DNA from: Sandaracinaceae bacterium
Lineage (GTDB): Bacteria; Myxococcota_A; Polyangia; Polyangiales; Sandaracinaceae
NCBI GenBank assembly: GCA_040218145.1
Contig: JAVJQK010000076.1
Span: 62,001-126,000 of the forward strand
Reading direction: 5' to 3'
DNA: 64,000 nucleotides
Each line of letters begins with the position of its first letter. The stretch's first letter is position 1. The notes beneath the pieces were generated by a model. That model saw only the letters and a program-made list of their open reading frames with translations. It made no database searches and was not told the DNA's origin. The position numbers and the translations under genes are program-made. This document shows positions 8,356 to 17,216 of the stretch, one piece after another.

Positions 8356-10763
8356 GGGGCACCTCCTTCCGCGACGGTCCGGTAGAGGAAGGAGTCGCTC
8401 GTCACGAGCGCCTCGAGCATGTCGAAGAAGGAGCCGCCCTCGAAGGCGGTCTCCATCGCGGTCAGCGTGCACGCGTCGGCGAGGGTCTCGTCGCGGCCCA
8501 TGAAGTAGCGGAAGACGTGCCGAATGAAGCAGCGCCGCGCGTAGGGCGAGTCGGCGAGCATGCGGGTCAGGGCGATGGCGTCGTCCACCTCGCCCTCGAG
8601 GGACGGATCCGGCGCGACGTCGATGACGCTGTGACCCGTCGGCGGCTGCCCGTGGTCGTCCGCCCGGGGGAAGCCCGCGTGGTTGTAGGTCTCGAACGGC
8701 ATGCCGAGCGAGTTCATCAAGCGATGGCAACCCATGCACGTGTCGTTGCGCTCGATGCTCATCTCGACCCGGTCGCGCGCGCGCAGCTCCGGGGCGCTGG
8801 GGATGAGCTGCGCTTCGACGCGGACCAGGTCGAGCCCGGGTACGGTCTCGCAGTAGAGGTGCTCGCGGATCCAGCGGCCGCGCCGGATCGCGCTGCCGTC
8901 GTCCTCGAAGTTGCCGCCGTGCGCCGAGAGCCAGGCGGGGTGGGTGAGCACGCCCGCGCGCGCGTCCTCGGGCATCGTGACCCAGCGGCCCTCCTGGGTC
9001 GCGGGCACGTTCGACTCCATGCCGTAGACGCGGTGGTGCGAGACGGTGTTGTTGCTGATGCTGCCCGCGCAGAGACCGACGTCCGCCTGACAGCGGGTGA
9101 AGCCCATCTCGGTGCAGTCGTCCGAGCTGGCGCAGGAGACCCCGTTCGTGTCGGCGAGGTTCGAGGGGAGCCGCCAGGTGCGCGTCGTGAGGAGCGCGCG
9201 GTAGACGTCGCCGCCGCCCGTCTCCGCGTCGAGCACCGCGCGCGCGATGGTGTCGTCGAGCTGCTGGACGAGGTTGGACTCGTAGCCGTAGTAGCCGCCC
9301 TGGAGGTTCGAGTAGCTGCGGTCGACGCTCGAGACGCCCTCCCACGCGCTGGTGGCCGACGGCGTGTCCTTGAAGACCGTGATCGCGTCGGCGTAGTCGA
9401 AGAACTCGCGGAAGAAGCCGGCGACGCGCGGCGCGAGCCAGTGCTCTCCGCGCGAGGGCGTGTCGCGGCCGTCGTAGTCGGTGGCCAGATCGCGCCGGTC
9501 GACGTCGACGCCGCCTCGGTAGGTGCGCAGCAGCGTGCGCATCACCTCGGCGTCCTGGATGGAGCCGTCGTCGGCCGCGAGGCGGATCTGACCGAGCCAG
9601 CCGTGCTCGGGCATCGAGCCGTCCGGGTCTCCAGGGCGGTCGTCGCCCCAGTTCGGGATCGAGGAGCCAGGCGGGTGCGTGCTGAGGACGGCGCCGAGCG
9701 AGAGCGCCAGCTCGTCATCGGTGAGGCGACGGCGACCGTCCGCGTCGGGCGCCCCGCCGAGCTCCGGGCGGAAGAGCGCGCCGCTCGCGAGCCACGCCGC
9801 GGAGGCCACGTGCTGCAAGGTCTCGGGCCGCTCGGCGGGGTCGGTCTCCGCCGCGAGGCTCTCCACCAAGAAGGCGCGAAGCCGCGCGCGCTCGCCGTCG
9901 CTCGGGGCGCGGAACAGGGTCCCCACGCGCAGGAGCTTGTCGACGTAGTAGTCGACGCACGCGTCGTCGGGCTCGGCGTCCGAGAACATGCAGCGCAGCT
10001 CGCCGTCCGCGTAGGTCGCGTACTGCCGCGGGTGCACGTCGCGCGCGCGCCAGAAGCGGGACGCCTCGGGCACCACGAGCAGGTAGAGGTCGAGCGTGGC
10101 CGGGTCGATGGTCACGCCCTCGGCGTAGGTGGAGTAGTCACCCTCGGGCGCGTGGAAGGGGTTGTCGTGCGCGGTCGAGCCGAGCGTCTGCCCGGCGCTG
10201 TGGGTCCAGGCCGCGCGCTCCACGCGGCGCAGGCGCGCGGGGGAGCCGACGGCGGGGTCGGTGCAGGTGAAGAGCGCGCCCGGGTCGAGCGTGTTCGGGT
10301 CCACGGGGATCGGCTCGACCGGCGGCTCACCGTCGCACTGGCTCGGCGCGCCCGCCTCGATCCACGCACGAATCGTGGACACGGCGTCGATGGGCTCGTC
10401 GGTGCCGATCGGCATCAGCCGTCCGCCGTCTTCGCCCTGGGTGCCGGAGACCTTGCGGAAGAGGAAGCTCGCCTCGGGGTCGTTCGCGACGACGAGCGTC
10501 TGCCCGTCCATCACGCGACTGGGAGCGCCGACGAGGGTGCGCATGCCCTCCCGGCTGAGGTCCGGGTACTGGCCGCCGGGCACGTGGCAGGCGCCGCTGA
10601 CCGCGCAGCTGGTGGCGAAGACGCGGACCGCGGGGAAGAGGTCCTCGCAGCCCTCCGGGATCTCGCCCGCGTCGGGCGCCCCGGGCCGGAGCGGCTCGAG
10701 CCCGTCGTCGCAGCCGACGAAGGCGAGCAGGACGGCCAGCGCCGACGCGAAACGCATCCTCAT
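8352..10763 (-). CDS. Planctomycete-type cytochrome-like lipoprotein (DUF1587/1592/1588/1585 family)
   Basis: 803 residues. Lipobox AFVGC (Cys18). The N-terminal region has a spaced haem-like motif (CAVSGACH, about residues 52-59) like the planctomycete-type cytochrome c domain. Later modules follow the DUF1592/DUF1588 order, including WRARDVHPRQ, FREFFDYADAITVFKD, a canonical CMGCH in NDTCMGCHRLMNSLGMPFE, and a C-terminal RRCFIRHVFRYFMGRDE typical of DUF1585. An inserted Cys-bearing segment (CASSDDCTEMGFTRCQADVG) is unlike most homologues. Probably an outer-membrane or periplasmic haem protein working with the coupled DUF1552 protein. Confidence 0.88.
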   Translation of the reverse strand: MRMRFASALAVLLAFVGCDDGLEPLRPGAPDAGEIPEGCEDLFPAVRVFATSCAVSGACHVPGGQYPDLSREGMRTLVGAPSRVMDGQTLVVANDPEASFLFRKVSGTQGEDGGRLMPIGTDEPIDAVSTIRAWIEAGAPSQCDGEPPVEPIPVDPNTLDPGALFTCTDPAVGSPARLRRVERAAWTHSAGQTLGSTAHDNPFHAPEGDYSTYAEGVTIDPATLDLYLLVVPEASRFWRARDVHPRQYATYADGELRCMFSDAEPDDACVDYYVDKLLRVGTLFRAPSDGERARLRAFLVESLAAETDPAERPETLQHVASAAWLASGALFRPELGGAPDADGRRRLTDDELALSLGAVLSTHPPGSSIPNWGDDRPGDPDGSMPEHGWLGQIRLAADDGSIQDAEVMRTLLRTYRGGVDVDRRDLATDYDGRDTPSRGEHWLAPRVAGFFREFFDYADAITVFKDTPSATSAWEGVSSVDRSYSNLQGGYYGYESNLVQQLDDTIARAVLDAETGGGDVYRALLTTRTWRLPSNLADTNGVSCASSDDCTEMGFTRCQADVGLCAGSISNNTVSHHRVYGMESNVPATQEGRWVTMPEDARAGVLTHPAWLSAHGGNFEDDGSAIRRGRWIREHLYCETVPGLDLVRVEAQLIPSAPELRARDRVEMSIERNDTCMGCHRLMNSLGMPFETYNHAGFPRADDHGQPPTGHSVIDVAPDPSLEGEVDDAIALTRMLADSPYARRCFIRHVFRYFMGRDETLADACTLTAMETAFEGGSFFDMLEALVTSDSFLYRTVAEGGAP

Positions 10764-10784
10764 GGGATACCACGGACGCGCGGA

Positions 10785-11150
10785 TCAACGGTACGGCGAC
10801 GACTCGGGCTCGGGCTTCACGACCAGCCGCGTCTGCAGCGGGAAGGCGCCGTTCGCGGGCATCGACACCACCGTGCACGCGATCACGCGCCCGAGCAGGG
10901 TGCGCTCGAGCCGCAGCGTGTCCGGCGGCTCCTCGAGCAGCTGCGACAGCTCGCGCACGCCGTCGTCGCCCATCGCGTGGAGCGCCCAGCCAGGCGCGTG
11001 GAGGATCTCGGTGTCGAGGTCTTCGATCACCGGCTGCTTGGGTCGGCGCAGCATCGGCCCCGCGCCGCCGCGCGGCGTCAGATACCAGCGGATCCGCACG
11101 CGGTGGCCCACGGGGATGGCGCACGAGAAGTGAAGCCGGATGACCTCCAC
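10785..11150 (-). CDS. Hypothetical small protein
   Basis: 121 residues from ATG 11150, starting MEVIRLHFSC. Mixed alpha/beta and soluble; it has a basic patch LRRPKQP and ends in KPEPESSPYR. No signal or membrane segment. It is divergent to the AmpG-like permease (59-bp gap) and lies 21 bp upstream of the cytochrome-like gene on the same strand, so it could be cotranscribed with that pair. Not recognised. Confidence 0.65.
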   Translation of the reverse strand: MEVIRLHFSCAIPVGHRVRIRWYLTPRGGAGPMLRRPKQPVIEDLDTEILHAPGWALHAMGDDGVRELSQLLEEPPDTLRLERTLLGRVIACTVVSMPANGAFPLQTRLVVKPEPESSPYR

Positions 11151-11209
11151 GTCATGATCGTAGCGGGAAACTTGGGAGGCGGAGAGCGGCGGATCAGGAT
11201 GCGCGGAAG

Positions 11210-12628
11210 GTGAGCCAGCCCGGGAAGAAGCCGTCGTTCTGGGACGCGTTCCGCGATCCGCGGCTCGCGTTGATGATCGGGCTCGGCTTCTCGTCGGGGC
11301 TGCCGAACCCGCTGACGGGCAGCACGATGACCGCGTGGCTCGCGACCTACCAGGTCGACATGGCCACCATCGGGCTCTTCGGGCTCGTGCACCTGCCGTT
11401 CAATTTCAAGTTCGTCTGGGCGCCCGTGATGGACCGCTTCTCGCTCTTCTGGGGCGGGCGGCGGCGCGGCTGGATGCTCCTGACGCAGCTGGTGATCCTG
11501 GTCAGCGTCGGCGTGATGGGCAGCTTCGACCCCGCGGCCGCGCCGTGGATGGTGGCCGGGCTCGCCTTCTGGACCGCGTTCTTCAGCGCGTCGCAGGACA
11601 TCGCCATCGACGCCTACCGGACGGATCTCCTGCCCAAGGAGGAGCGCGCGAGCGGCACCGCGATCTTCGTCGCCGCGTATCGGGGCGCGCTCATCGCGGC
11701 CGGCGCGGGCGCGCTCATCCTCAGCGACTACGTGCCCTGGTCGACGGTCTACTGGATCCTCGCGGGGCTGATGGGCGTCGGCATCCTCACCACGCTCCTG
11801 TCGCCCGAAGCAGAGGTGCAGGCGAAGGCGCCCGAGAGCCTCTTCGCCGCGGTGTGGGGGCCCATCGAGGAGGTGGTGACCCGGCGCGACATCGTCGTCT
11901 ACCTCGCGATCATCATGCTCTACAAAGCCGGTGACGTGGTCGCCGGCCACTTCCTCATCCCGTTCCTGATGGACACCGGCTTCTCGCGGAGCGAGGTCGG
12001 CGCCGTCTTCAAGGGCCTCGGCCTCGCGGCGACGATCGTCGGCTCGCTCCTCGGCGGCGGCCTGGTCGCGAAGTGGGGGCTGCGACGCGCGCTGATCGTC
12101 TTCGGGATCGCGCAGGCGATAGCCAACCTCTTCTACTGCTGGCTCGCGTACGTCGGGAAAGACTACGCGCTCATGACGGTCGCCATCACGGTCGACCACC
12201 TCCTCAACGGCATGGGCACGGCGGCCTTCGTCGCCTTCCTCATGACGCTCTGCAACAAGCGCTTCACGGCGATGCAGTACGCCCTCTTCTCGAGCCTGAT
12301 GACGGTGCCGGGCCGCGTGCTGGGCGGCTTCTCGGGCTTCCTGCAGGAGAGCGTCGGCTGGCCTGGCTTCTTCCTGACCACGATCTTCCTGGCCGCGCCC
12401 GCGGTGCTGCTGCTGACCCAGGTGGAGATCCGCGAGGGCGACGCCGAGGCGCGCGGCTCCGACTTCGTCGGGGGCCTGTTGATCGGAGCGGTGGGCGGCT
12501 TCCCCGGCCTCGGGCTCGCCTACCTCGCCAAGGCGCGGCCGCGCCTCCTCCGCGGGGCTGCGATCGCCGCGACCGTGCAGCTCGCCGCGCTGTCGCTCGC
12601 TGGGGCGGCGCTCTGGTGGTGGGCGTGA
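11210..12628 (+). CDS. AmpG-like MFS permease (muropeptide uptake family)
   Basis: 472 residues, about 12 to 14 membrane segments. It carries the features that set AmpG/SLC33 apart from other MFS proteins: FNFKFVWAPVMDR with a GRRRGW loop after helix 2, and FSASQDIAIDAYRTDLLP after helix 4. AmpG imports GlcNAc-anhydroMurNAc peptides released by wall turnover. The GTG start at 11210 follows GGAAGG. The gene overlaps the next, a beta-lactamase-like hydrolase, by four bases, which supports a peptidoglycan-recycling role. Substrate not proven by sequence. Confidence 0.85.
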   Translation: MSQPGKKPSFWDAFRDPRLALMIGLGFSSGLPNPLTGSTMTAWLATYQVDMATIGLFGLVHLPFNFKFVWAPVMDRFSLFWGGRRRGWMLLTQLVILVSVGVMGSFDPAAAPWMVAGLAFWTAFFSASQDIAIDAYRTDLLPKEERASGTAIFVAAYRGALIAAGAGALILSDYVPWSTVYWILAGLMGVGILTTLLSPEAEVQAKAPESLFAAVWGPIEEVVTRRDIVVYLAIIMLYKAGDVVAGHFLIPFLMDTGFSRSEVGAVFKGLGLAATIVGSLLGGGLVAKWGLRRALIVFGIAQAIANLFYCWLAYVGKDYALMTVAITVDHLLNGMGTAAFVAFLMTLCNKRFTAMQYALFSSLMTVPGRVLGGFSGFLQESVGWPGFFLTTIFLAAPAVLLLTQVEIREGDAEARGSDFVGGLLIGAVGGFPGLGLAYLAKARPRLLRGAAIAATVQLAALSLAGAALWWWA

Positions 12629-13644
12629 CCCCGGACGAGGTCCTCGCCCGCGCCGTGGAGCGCGGCGATCCGCGCGCCGCCTCGGCGTGCGCCTTCGTCG
12701 GGGGGGCGTGCGTCTACGAGGCGGCGTTCGGCGCCGCGCCCGACAGCGTCTTCGACGTCGCGTCGGTCACGAAGGTGGTCGCGACGACGAGCGTGATCGC
12801 GGCGCTGGTGGCCGAGGGCGCGCTCGGGCTCGACGAGCCGGTCGCGACGCACCTGCCCGCCTTCGCGCGGCATGGCAAAGATCGTGTCACGATCCGCGAG
12901 CTGCTCGGGCACCGCTCGGGGCTGCCCGCCTGGGCGCCGCTCTTTCTCGCCGGCGACGTGATGGAGGGGGTCTTCGACGCGAAGCTCGAGCGCCCCGGCC
13001 GTCGCGTCTACTCCGACCTCGGCTTCCTCGCGCTCGGCGCGATGGTGGAGGCGATCACCGGTGATCTCGGGGAGGCGTGCCGTACCCGCGTCTGGGAGCC
13101 GCTCGGGATCGCCGACCTCGGCTACGCGGGCCCCTGGCTCGAGGGCCGACACGTGCTGCCCACCGGCACGACGCGGCCGCGCGAGCCGGCGCCGGGGCAG
13201 GAGTCGCTCTACACGGTCCCGCCGCAGCCGCGGGCGCCGGACCCCGGGCAGGTCGACGACGACAACGCCTTCGCGCTCGGCGGCGTCGCGGGGCACGCGG
13301 GCGTGTTCGCGACCGCGCGCGCCGTCGCGGAGATGGGCGAGGCGTGGCGCACGGGCGCGATCGGCTCGGCGGAGTTCCTGTCGATCGATCCCGCGGACGA
13401 GGGCCCCCCGCGCGGCCTCGGGTTCGACGTGCCGACCGGACCGCGCTCGAGCTTCGGCGCCCTCCTGGGTCGCGGCCGCGCGTTCGGTCACCTCGGCTTC
13501 ACGGGCTGCTCGCTCTGGATCGATCTGGACCGCGCGGTCACCGTCGCGCTCCTCACCAACCGGACCTTCCCCGGCCGCCACCACGTAGAGGGCATCCGGG
13601 CGCTGCGCCCAGCATTCCACGACGCCCTCGCGCGGGCCTCGTGA
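12625..13644 (+). CDS. Serine hydrolase, class C beta-lactamase / PBP-like
   Basis: 339 residues from GTG 12625 (nearby in-frame GTGs at 12616 and 12619 are alternatives). Active-site motifs: SVTK (Ser47, Lys50), Tyr129 in YSD (the YxN position, with Asp in place of Asn), and HLGFTG near the C-terminus in the KTG/HTG position. No signal peptide is seen, so unlike AmpC it looks cytoplasmic. Coupled to the AmpG-like permease by a GTGA overlap. A plausible role is cutting a muropeptide or D-Ala-containing peptide after import; a plain esterase is also possible. Confidence 0.85.
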   Translation: MTPDEVLARAVERGDPRAASACAFVGGACVYEAAFGAAPDSVFDVASVTKVVATTSVIAALVAEGALGLDEPVATHLPAFARHGKDRVTIRELLGHRSGLPAWAPLFLAGDVMEGVFDAKLERPGRRVYSDLGFLALGAMVEAITGDLGEACRTRVWEPLGIADLGYAGPWLEGRHVLPTGTTRPREPAPGQESLYTVPPQPRAPDPGQVDDDNAFALGGVAGHAGVFATARAVAEMGEAWRTGAIGSAEFLSIDPADEGPPRGLGFDVPTGPRSSFGALLGRGRAFGHLGFTGCSLWIDLDRAVTVALLTNRTFPGRHHVEGIRALRPAFHDALARAS

Positions 13645-13655
13645 GAACACGAGGC
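13636..13655. terminator. Bidirectional hairpin containing a stop codon
   Basis: Perfect 8-bp stem, GCCTCGTG at 13636-13643 and CACGAGGC at 13648-13655, loop AGAA. It covers the end of the serine hydrolase gene, whose TGA occupies 13642-13644, and precedes the stop of the convergent gene at 13661. No T-run, so it may act with Rho or as an mRNA 3' barrier. Confidence 0.5.
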
Positions 13656-13660
13656 TGGGC

Positions 13661-14128
13661 TCAGCGCCCTCCTTCGAACCGCGAAGACGCGGGCACGCGC
13701 GCGGAGATGTCCGACCAGAGCCCCTCGCCGACGTGCGGGTGACGCTCCTGGAGCCAGGCGATCGCGTCGGTCGGGGTCCGGAAGATCTTCTCCTCGTAGG
13801 GCTTGCGCGAGAGCCAGCTCAGGGCCGTGACGACCCCCTGCGCGATCGCCGAGTTGGAGACGATGGCGTGACGCTGGAGCCGCGGACCGAGCTCGGACTC
13901 GGCCAGCTCCGCGAGCGCCTTGCGGTGCGAGGCGCTGGGCATGCGCGGGGAGTGCGCGACCGTGAACATCGCGGAGGGACGATCGGTCGGCGCGAAGGCG
14001 GCCTGGAGCGCGGCGAGGTAGCCAGCGAAGGCCTCGTCCGTGAAGTCCCCGTGGACATAGGCCCAGAAGACGTCGCCTTCGCGCCCGAACCAGATCCCGG
14101 CCTCGCTCACCTCGACAGCATACGGCAC
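13661..14128 (-). CDS. Hypothetical STAS/SpoIIAA-like protein
   Basis: 155 residues from GTG 14128 (starts PYAVEVSEAG after the initiator). Alternating beta and alpha pattern: a beta hairpin (GIWFGREGDVFWAYVHGDF), then amphipathic helices (AFAGYLAALQAAF) and a hydrophobic strand (PSAMFTVAHS). This is like the SpoIIAA/STAS-fold proteins common in Polyangia. No transmembrane part. Function unknown. A protein of similar style lies at 18821. Confidence 0.65.
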   Translation of the reverse strand: MPYAVEVSEAGIWFGREGDVFWAYVHGDFTDEAFAGYLAALQAAFAPTDRPSAMFTVAHSPRMPSASHRKALAELAESELGPRLQRHAIVSNSAIAQGVVTALSWLSRKPYEEKIFRTPTDAIAWLQERHPHVGEGLWSDISARVPASSRFEGGR

Positions 14129-14158
14129 CGCGCCTCGCGACTGGAGTCGAGAAGCGCG

Positions 14159-14578
14159 TCACCCCCGCGCGCGGATGAGCGCGGCCAGGCGCGGCTCGTC
14201 GTCGCCGATGAGGTCGAAGCCGAGCGCGCGGTAGAAGCCGATGGGCGCGGGCGCGGCGTCGGTCAGGAGGGTGAAGCGCGCGACGTCCGGGTGGGCCTCG
14301 AGGCAGCGCTCGACGAGGCGGCGACCGACGCCGCGGCGCTGTTGCGTGGGCGCGACGAGCAGGTCGTGGATGAAGCAGAGGTAGACCTCGTCGGAGCTCG
14401 CGCGGAGCAGGCCCACGAGGTCGTCGCCCTCCCAGGCGGTGCACACGTACGTCGAGGCGTCGATCGCGCGCCGCAGCCTGGCCGGATCCTCGGCGTGGGC
14501 GCTCCAGCCGACGGACGCGTAGAGGGCGGAGAGCGCCGACGCGGAGGCGGGCGCGCCGGAGACGAGGCGGACGGTCAC
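14159..14578 (-). CDS. GNAT-family N-acetyltransferase
   Basis: 139 residues from GTG 14578. The acetyl-CoA pyrophosphate-binding motif is clear: HDLLVAPTQQRRGVGRRLVE (motif A, Q/R-x-x-G-x-G), followed by FTLLTDAAPAPIGFYRALGF (motif B), with the usual GFY. It transfers acetyl from acetyl-CoA to an amine; the substrate cannot be told from sequence. Length matches small single-domain GNATs. 30 bp upstream of the preceding minus-strand gene. Confidence 0.88.
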   Translation of the reverse strand: MTVRLVSGAPASASALSALYASVGWSAHAEDPARLRRAIDASTYVCTAWEGDDLVGLLRASSDEVYLCFIHDLLVAPTQQRRGVGRRLVERCLEAHPDVARFTLLTDAAPAPIGFYRALGFDLIGDDEPRLAALIRARG

Positions 14579-14607
14579 GACGAGAGCCTGCCATGCGAAG
14601 ATGAGGC

Positions 14608-16410
14608 ATGGGCGAGATGGACACGATCGTCGATGGAGGGACCGGACCGGTGCCCTTCGATGCGCCGCTGCTCGACGCCGATCAGGAGCGGTACGAGGTG
14701 CAGGAGGAGCTAGGCCGGGGCGGGGTCGGGACGGTGCTCCTCTGCGTCGACCGACAGATCGGCCGACCGATCGCGCTCAAGGTGCTGCGGGATCCGGGGT
14801 CCGACCCGCGCGAGGGCCTTGCGCGCTTCGTCCGCGAGGCGCGCATCCAGGGGCAGCTCGAGCACCCGTCGGTGGTGCCGGTCCACGACCTCGCGACGCA
14901 CGACGAGCTCGGCGTCTACTTCACGATGCAGCGCGTGCGCGGGGTCACCCTCGCGACGCTCTTGCGTCGGCTCCAAGGGGGAGACCAGGACAGCGCGGTG
15001 CACTGGTCGCGGCGCCGCCTGCTCGAGGCGTTCGGACGCGTCTGCCTGGCGGTCGACTATGCACACGAGAGAGGCATCTTGCACCGCGATCTCAAGCCGG
15101 CGAACATCATGTTCGGTGAGTACGGTGAGGTCTACGTGCTCGACTGGGGTCTCGCCGGGCGCGATCCGAGCGCGGAGGAGAGCGAGCGCCCGAAGGGCTT
15201 CGACGACGAGATGACCCGGCCGGGCGTGGTGTTCGGGACGCCCGGCTACATGCCGCCCGAGCAGGTCCACGGCTTCCACGACAAGCTCTCGCCGGCGAGC
15301 GACGTGTATGCGCTGGGCGCGATCCTGTTCGAGCTGCTCACGCTGACCCCGCTCCACGCGGGAGACACGCCCGAGGCGCGCTACGCGTCGACCATCGGGC
15401 GGCTGGACGCGCGACCGTCGAGCCGGGCGCCTGGCGCGTACGTGCCGCCCGAGCTCGAGGCGATCGTGGTCCGCGCCGTGGATCGCCACGCGGAGGAGCG
15501 CTTTCCGAGCGCGCGCGCCCTGCAACGCGCCATCGAGCGCTACCTCGACGGCGAGCAGGAGGAGGAGCAGCGCCGGAAGCTCGCGCGGCGGCACGCGGAG
15601 GCGGCGCACGACGCGCTCGAGGAGCTGCGCACCGACCCCGACGACCGTCCGGTGCGGGAGGAGATCCTCCGCGAGCTCGGGCGCGCGCTCGCCCTCGATC
15701 CGACCAACCAGGCCGCGCTCGGGGCGCTGGTGGAGGTCATGTCGACCCCGCCGCGCACCGTGCCGCAGGAGGTCCGGGAGCGGCATCAGCGCGAGCTGGA
15801 CGATCGGCTCCGCAAGGTCGCGCGCGCCGCGATGGGCGCCTACGCGAGCATGTTCGTCTACCTGCCGTTCATGATCTGGGCCGGCATTCGTGAGCCGTGG
15901 CCGATCGTGTGGCTGTACGTGGGGGTCGGCGTCGCGTTCGTCGCGTCGCTGATGTGCACGCGCGCCAAGGAGCGGCCGCAGCGATACGCCATGGTGGCGA
16001 TGCTCTTCAGCAACCTGGGCATCGCGGCGACCGCGTCGATCTTCGGGCCGCTCTTCCTGACGCCCGCGGTGCTGGGGAGCAACACCGCCGCGTACGCACT
16101 CCATCTGGACGGCGTGAAGCGATGGATCGCGGTCGGCAGCGCGGTGGTGCTCCTCCTCGGCACCACGCTCCTCTTCTTCGCGGGAGGCATCCCGGGCGGC
16201 TACGCGGTCGAGGGCGGCGCGCTGGTGATCGCCTCTGGCTCGGTGCAGCTGGTCTCCTCCGTCTACGCGCTCCTGCTCGTGCTCGGGATGGGCGTCGTGC
16301 TCACCGGCTCGATCGTCACCTCCCAGACCCGAGACCAGCTCGTGAAGGCCGAGCTGAGCCTCCACGTCCAGCGCTGGCAGCTGGCCGCGCTGGCGCCGAC
16401 GCGCGTATGA
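14608..16410 (+). CDS. Ser/Thr protein kinase with C-terminal multi-pass membrane domain
   Basis: 600 residues. Kinase domain about 29-315: P-loop GRGGVG (36-41), Lys58 in IALK, catalytic loop HRDLKPAN (159-166), metal-binding motif DWG at 179-181 in place of DFG, and the APE-equivalent MPPEQ. A charged helix and a short TPR-like region (GRALALDPTNQAALGAL) follow. Residues about 405-570 contain five or six membrane segments. Such fused kinases sit in the inner membrane with a cytosolic catalytic domain. Divergent to the GNAT gene (29-bp gap). Target and signal unknown; the DWG variant is common in one bacterial subgroup and need not abolish activity. Confidence 0.9.
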   Translation: MGEMDTIVDGGTGPVPFDAPLLDADQERYEVQEELGRGGVGTVLLCVDRQIGRPIALKVLRDPGSDPREGLARFVREARIQGQLEHPSVVPVHDLATHDELGVYFTMQRVRGVTLATLLRRLQGGDQDSAVHWSRRRLLEAFGRVCLAVDYAHERGILHRDLKPANIMFGEYGEVYVLDWGLAGRDPSAEESERPKGFDDEMTRPGVVFGTPGYMPPEQVHGFHDKLSPASDVYALGAILFELLTLTPLHAGDTPEARYASTIGRLDARPSSRAPGAYVPPELEAIVVRAVDRHAEERFPSARALQRAIERYLDGEQEEEQRRKLARRHAEAAHDALEELRTDPDDRPVREEILRELGRALALDPTNQAALGALVEVMSTPPRTVPQEVRERHQRELDDRLRKVARAAMGAYASMFVYLPFMIWAGIREPWPIVWLYVGVGVAFVASLMCTRAKERPQRYAMVAMLFSNLGIAATASIFGPLFLTPAVLGSNTAAYALHLDGVKRWIAVGSAVVLLLGTTLLFFAGGIPGGYAVEGGALVIASGSVQLVSSVYALLLVLGMGVVLTGSIVTSQTRDQLVKAELSLHVQRWQLAALAPTRV

Positions 16411-16493
16411 GGAGCGGCCGAACCGCGCCCGTGGTACCAAGCCCGCCGAGCCGGCGTTGCGACGATCCCGACGCCGGTCGCGGAGGTGGCGCC

Positions 16494-17138
16494 ATGAGGT
16501 GGCGGGTGTGGATGATGGTATCCGTATTGTCGGCCTGTGGAGGGCGGCCGCCGCCGACCCCGCCGCCGAGCCTCGCGGACGAGCTCGCCGAGGATGGCGA
16601 GGGCGAGGTCCGGATCGCGGGCATCCCGCTCCCGCGCCTCCCGCTCGAGGTGAGTCCGAGCGACCCCGCGCTCGCGGCGGGGTGGGACCGCGCGGAGGCC
16701 GCGTTGACGATGCCGAGCCCGCGCCCCCCGACCGGTGAGGCCTGGGAGGTAGAGAGCTGGGCCGACGAAGAGCTGGGCGGCTGGATGCGTCGCCGGGCCG
16801 AGATCATCGGGGCCGCCCAGCGCGCGCTCGAGCCCGCACGCGCGGGTCGCCCGGAGCACTCCGTCGTCGCCTCGTTCCTGCTCGGCCTCGCGTACTCGCG
16901 CTTCGCCCTGGACCTCCGCGGGATCGAGACCCCGCACGCGTTCGCCGAGGATCCCGAGCGCGTGCGCGCGTTCCGCGCCGCCATGGAGCAGGCGGCCCAG
17001 CCCCTCTGGCTCCGCGCGCTCGACGCCTTCGGCAGCTGCGCCTCCGTCGCGAGCGCCGCCCCGGCCCACTCGCTGGCCCGCTGGCGTGAGCGCTGCGACG
17101 CGGAGCTCCGCGCGGTCGAGCCGCTCCTGCCGGACTGA
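16494..17138 (+). CDS. Lipoprotein, hypothetical
   Basis: 214 residues from ATG 16494, preceded by GGAGGTGG. Lipobox VLSAC at residues 11-15, then a Pro-rich linker (PPPTPPPS) and an alpha-helical domain rich in Trp, Arg and Glu. About 83 bp after the membrane kinase on the same strand, so possibly cotranscribed. Not recognised. Confidence 0.75.
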   Translation: MRWRVWMMVSVLSACGGRPPPTPPPSLADELAEDGEGEVRIAGIPLPRLPLEVSPSDPALAAGWDRAEAALTMPSPRPPTGEAWEVESWADEELGGWMRRRAEIIGAAQRALEPARAGRPEHSVVASFLLGLAYSRFALDLRGIETPHAFAEDPERVRAFRAAMEQAAQPLWLRALDAFGSCASVASAAPAHSLARWRERCDAELRAVEPLLPD

Positions 17139-17216
17139 CGCTCTCGCTGATTGGAGCCGCTCCGATCCACGGGAGCGGCGGGGGACGCGGCCGGCCACAG
17201 CTGCCACGGTTCGGAC

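Noticed and set aside
6895-8385. 496-residue plus-strand frame over the DUF1552 gene
   Set aside because: Shadow of the minus-strand gene; low-complexity Arg/Glu/Gly composition and no motif.
11151-11209. Promoter boxes between the divergent hypothetical gene and the AmpG-like gene
   Set aside because: No pair of -35/-10 elements stood out in this GC-rich stretch.
8271-11213. 980-residue open frame antisense to the cytochrome-like and DUF1552 genes
   Set aside because: Arg/Ala/Glu/Val-rich composition caused by high GC; no start-site signal, and the opposite strand encodes clear protein families.
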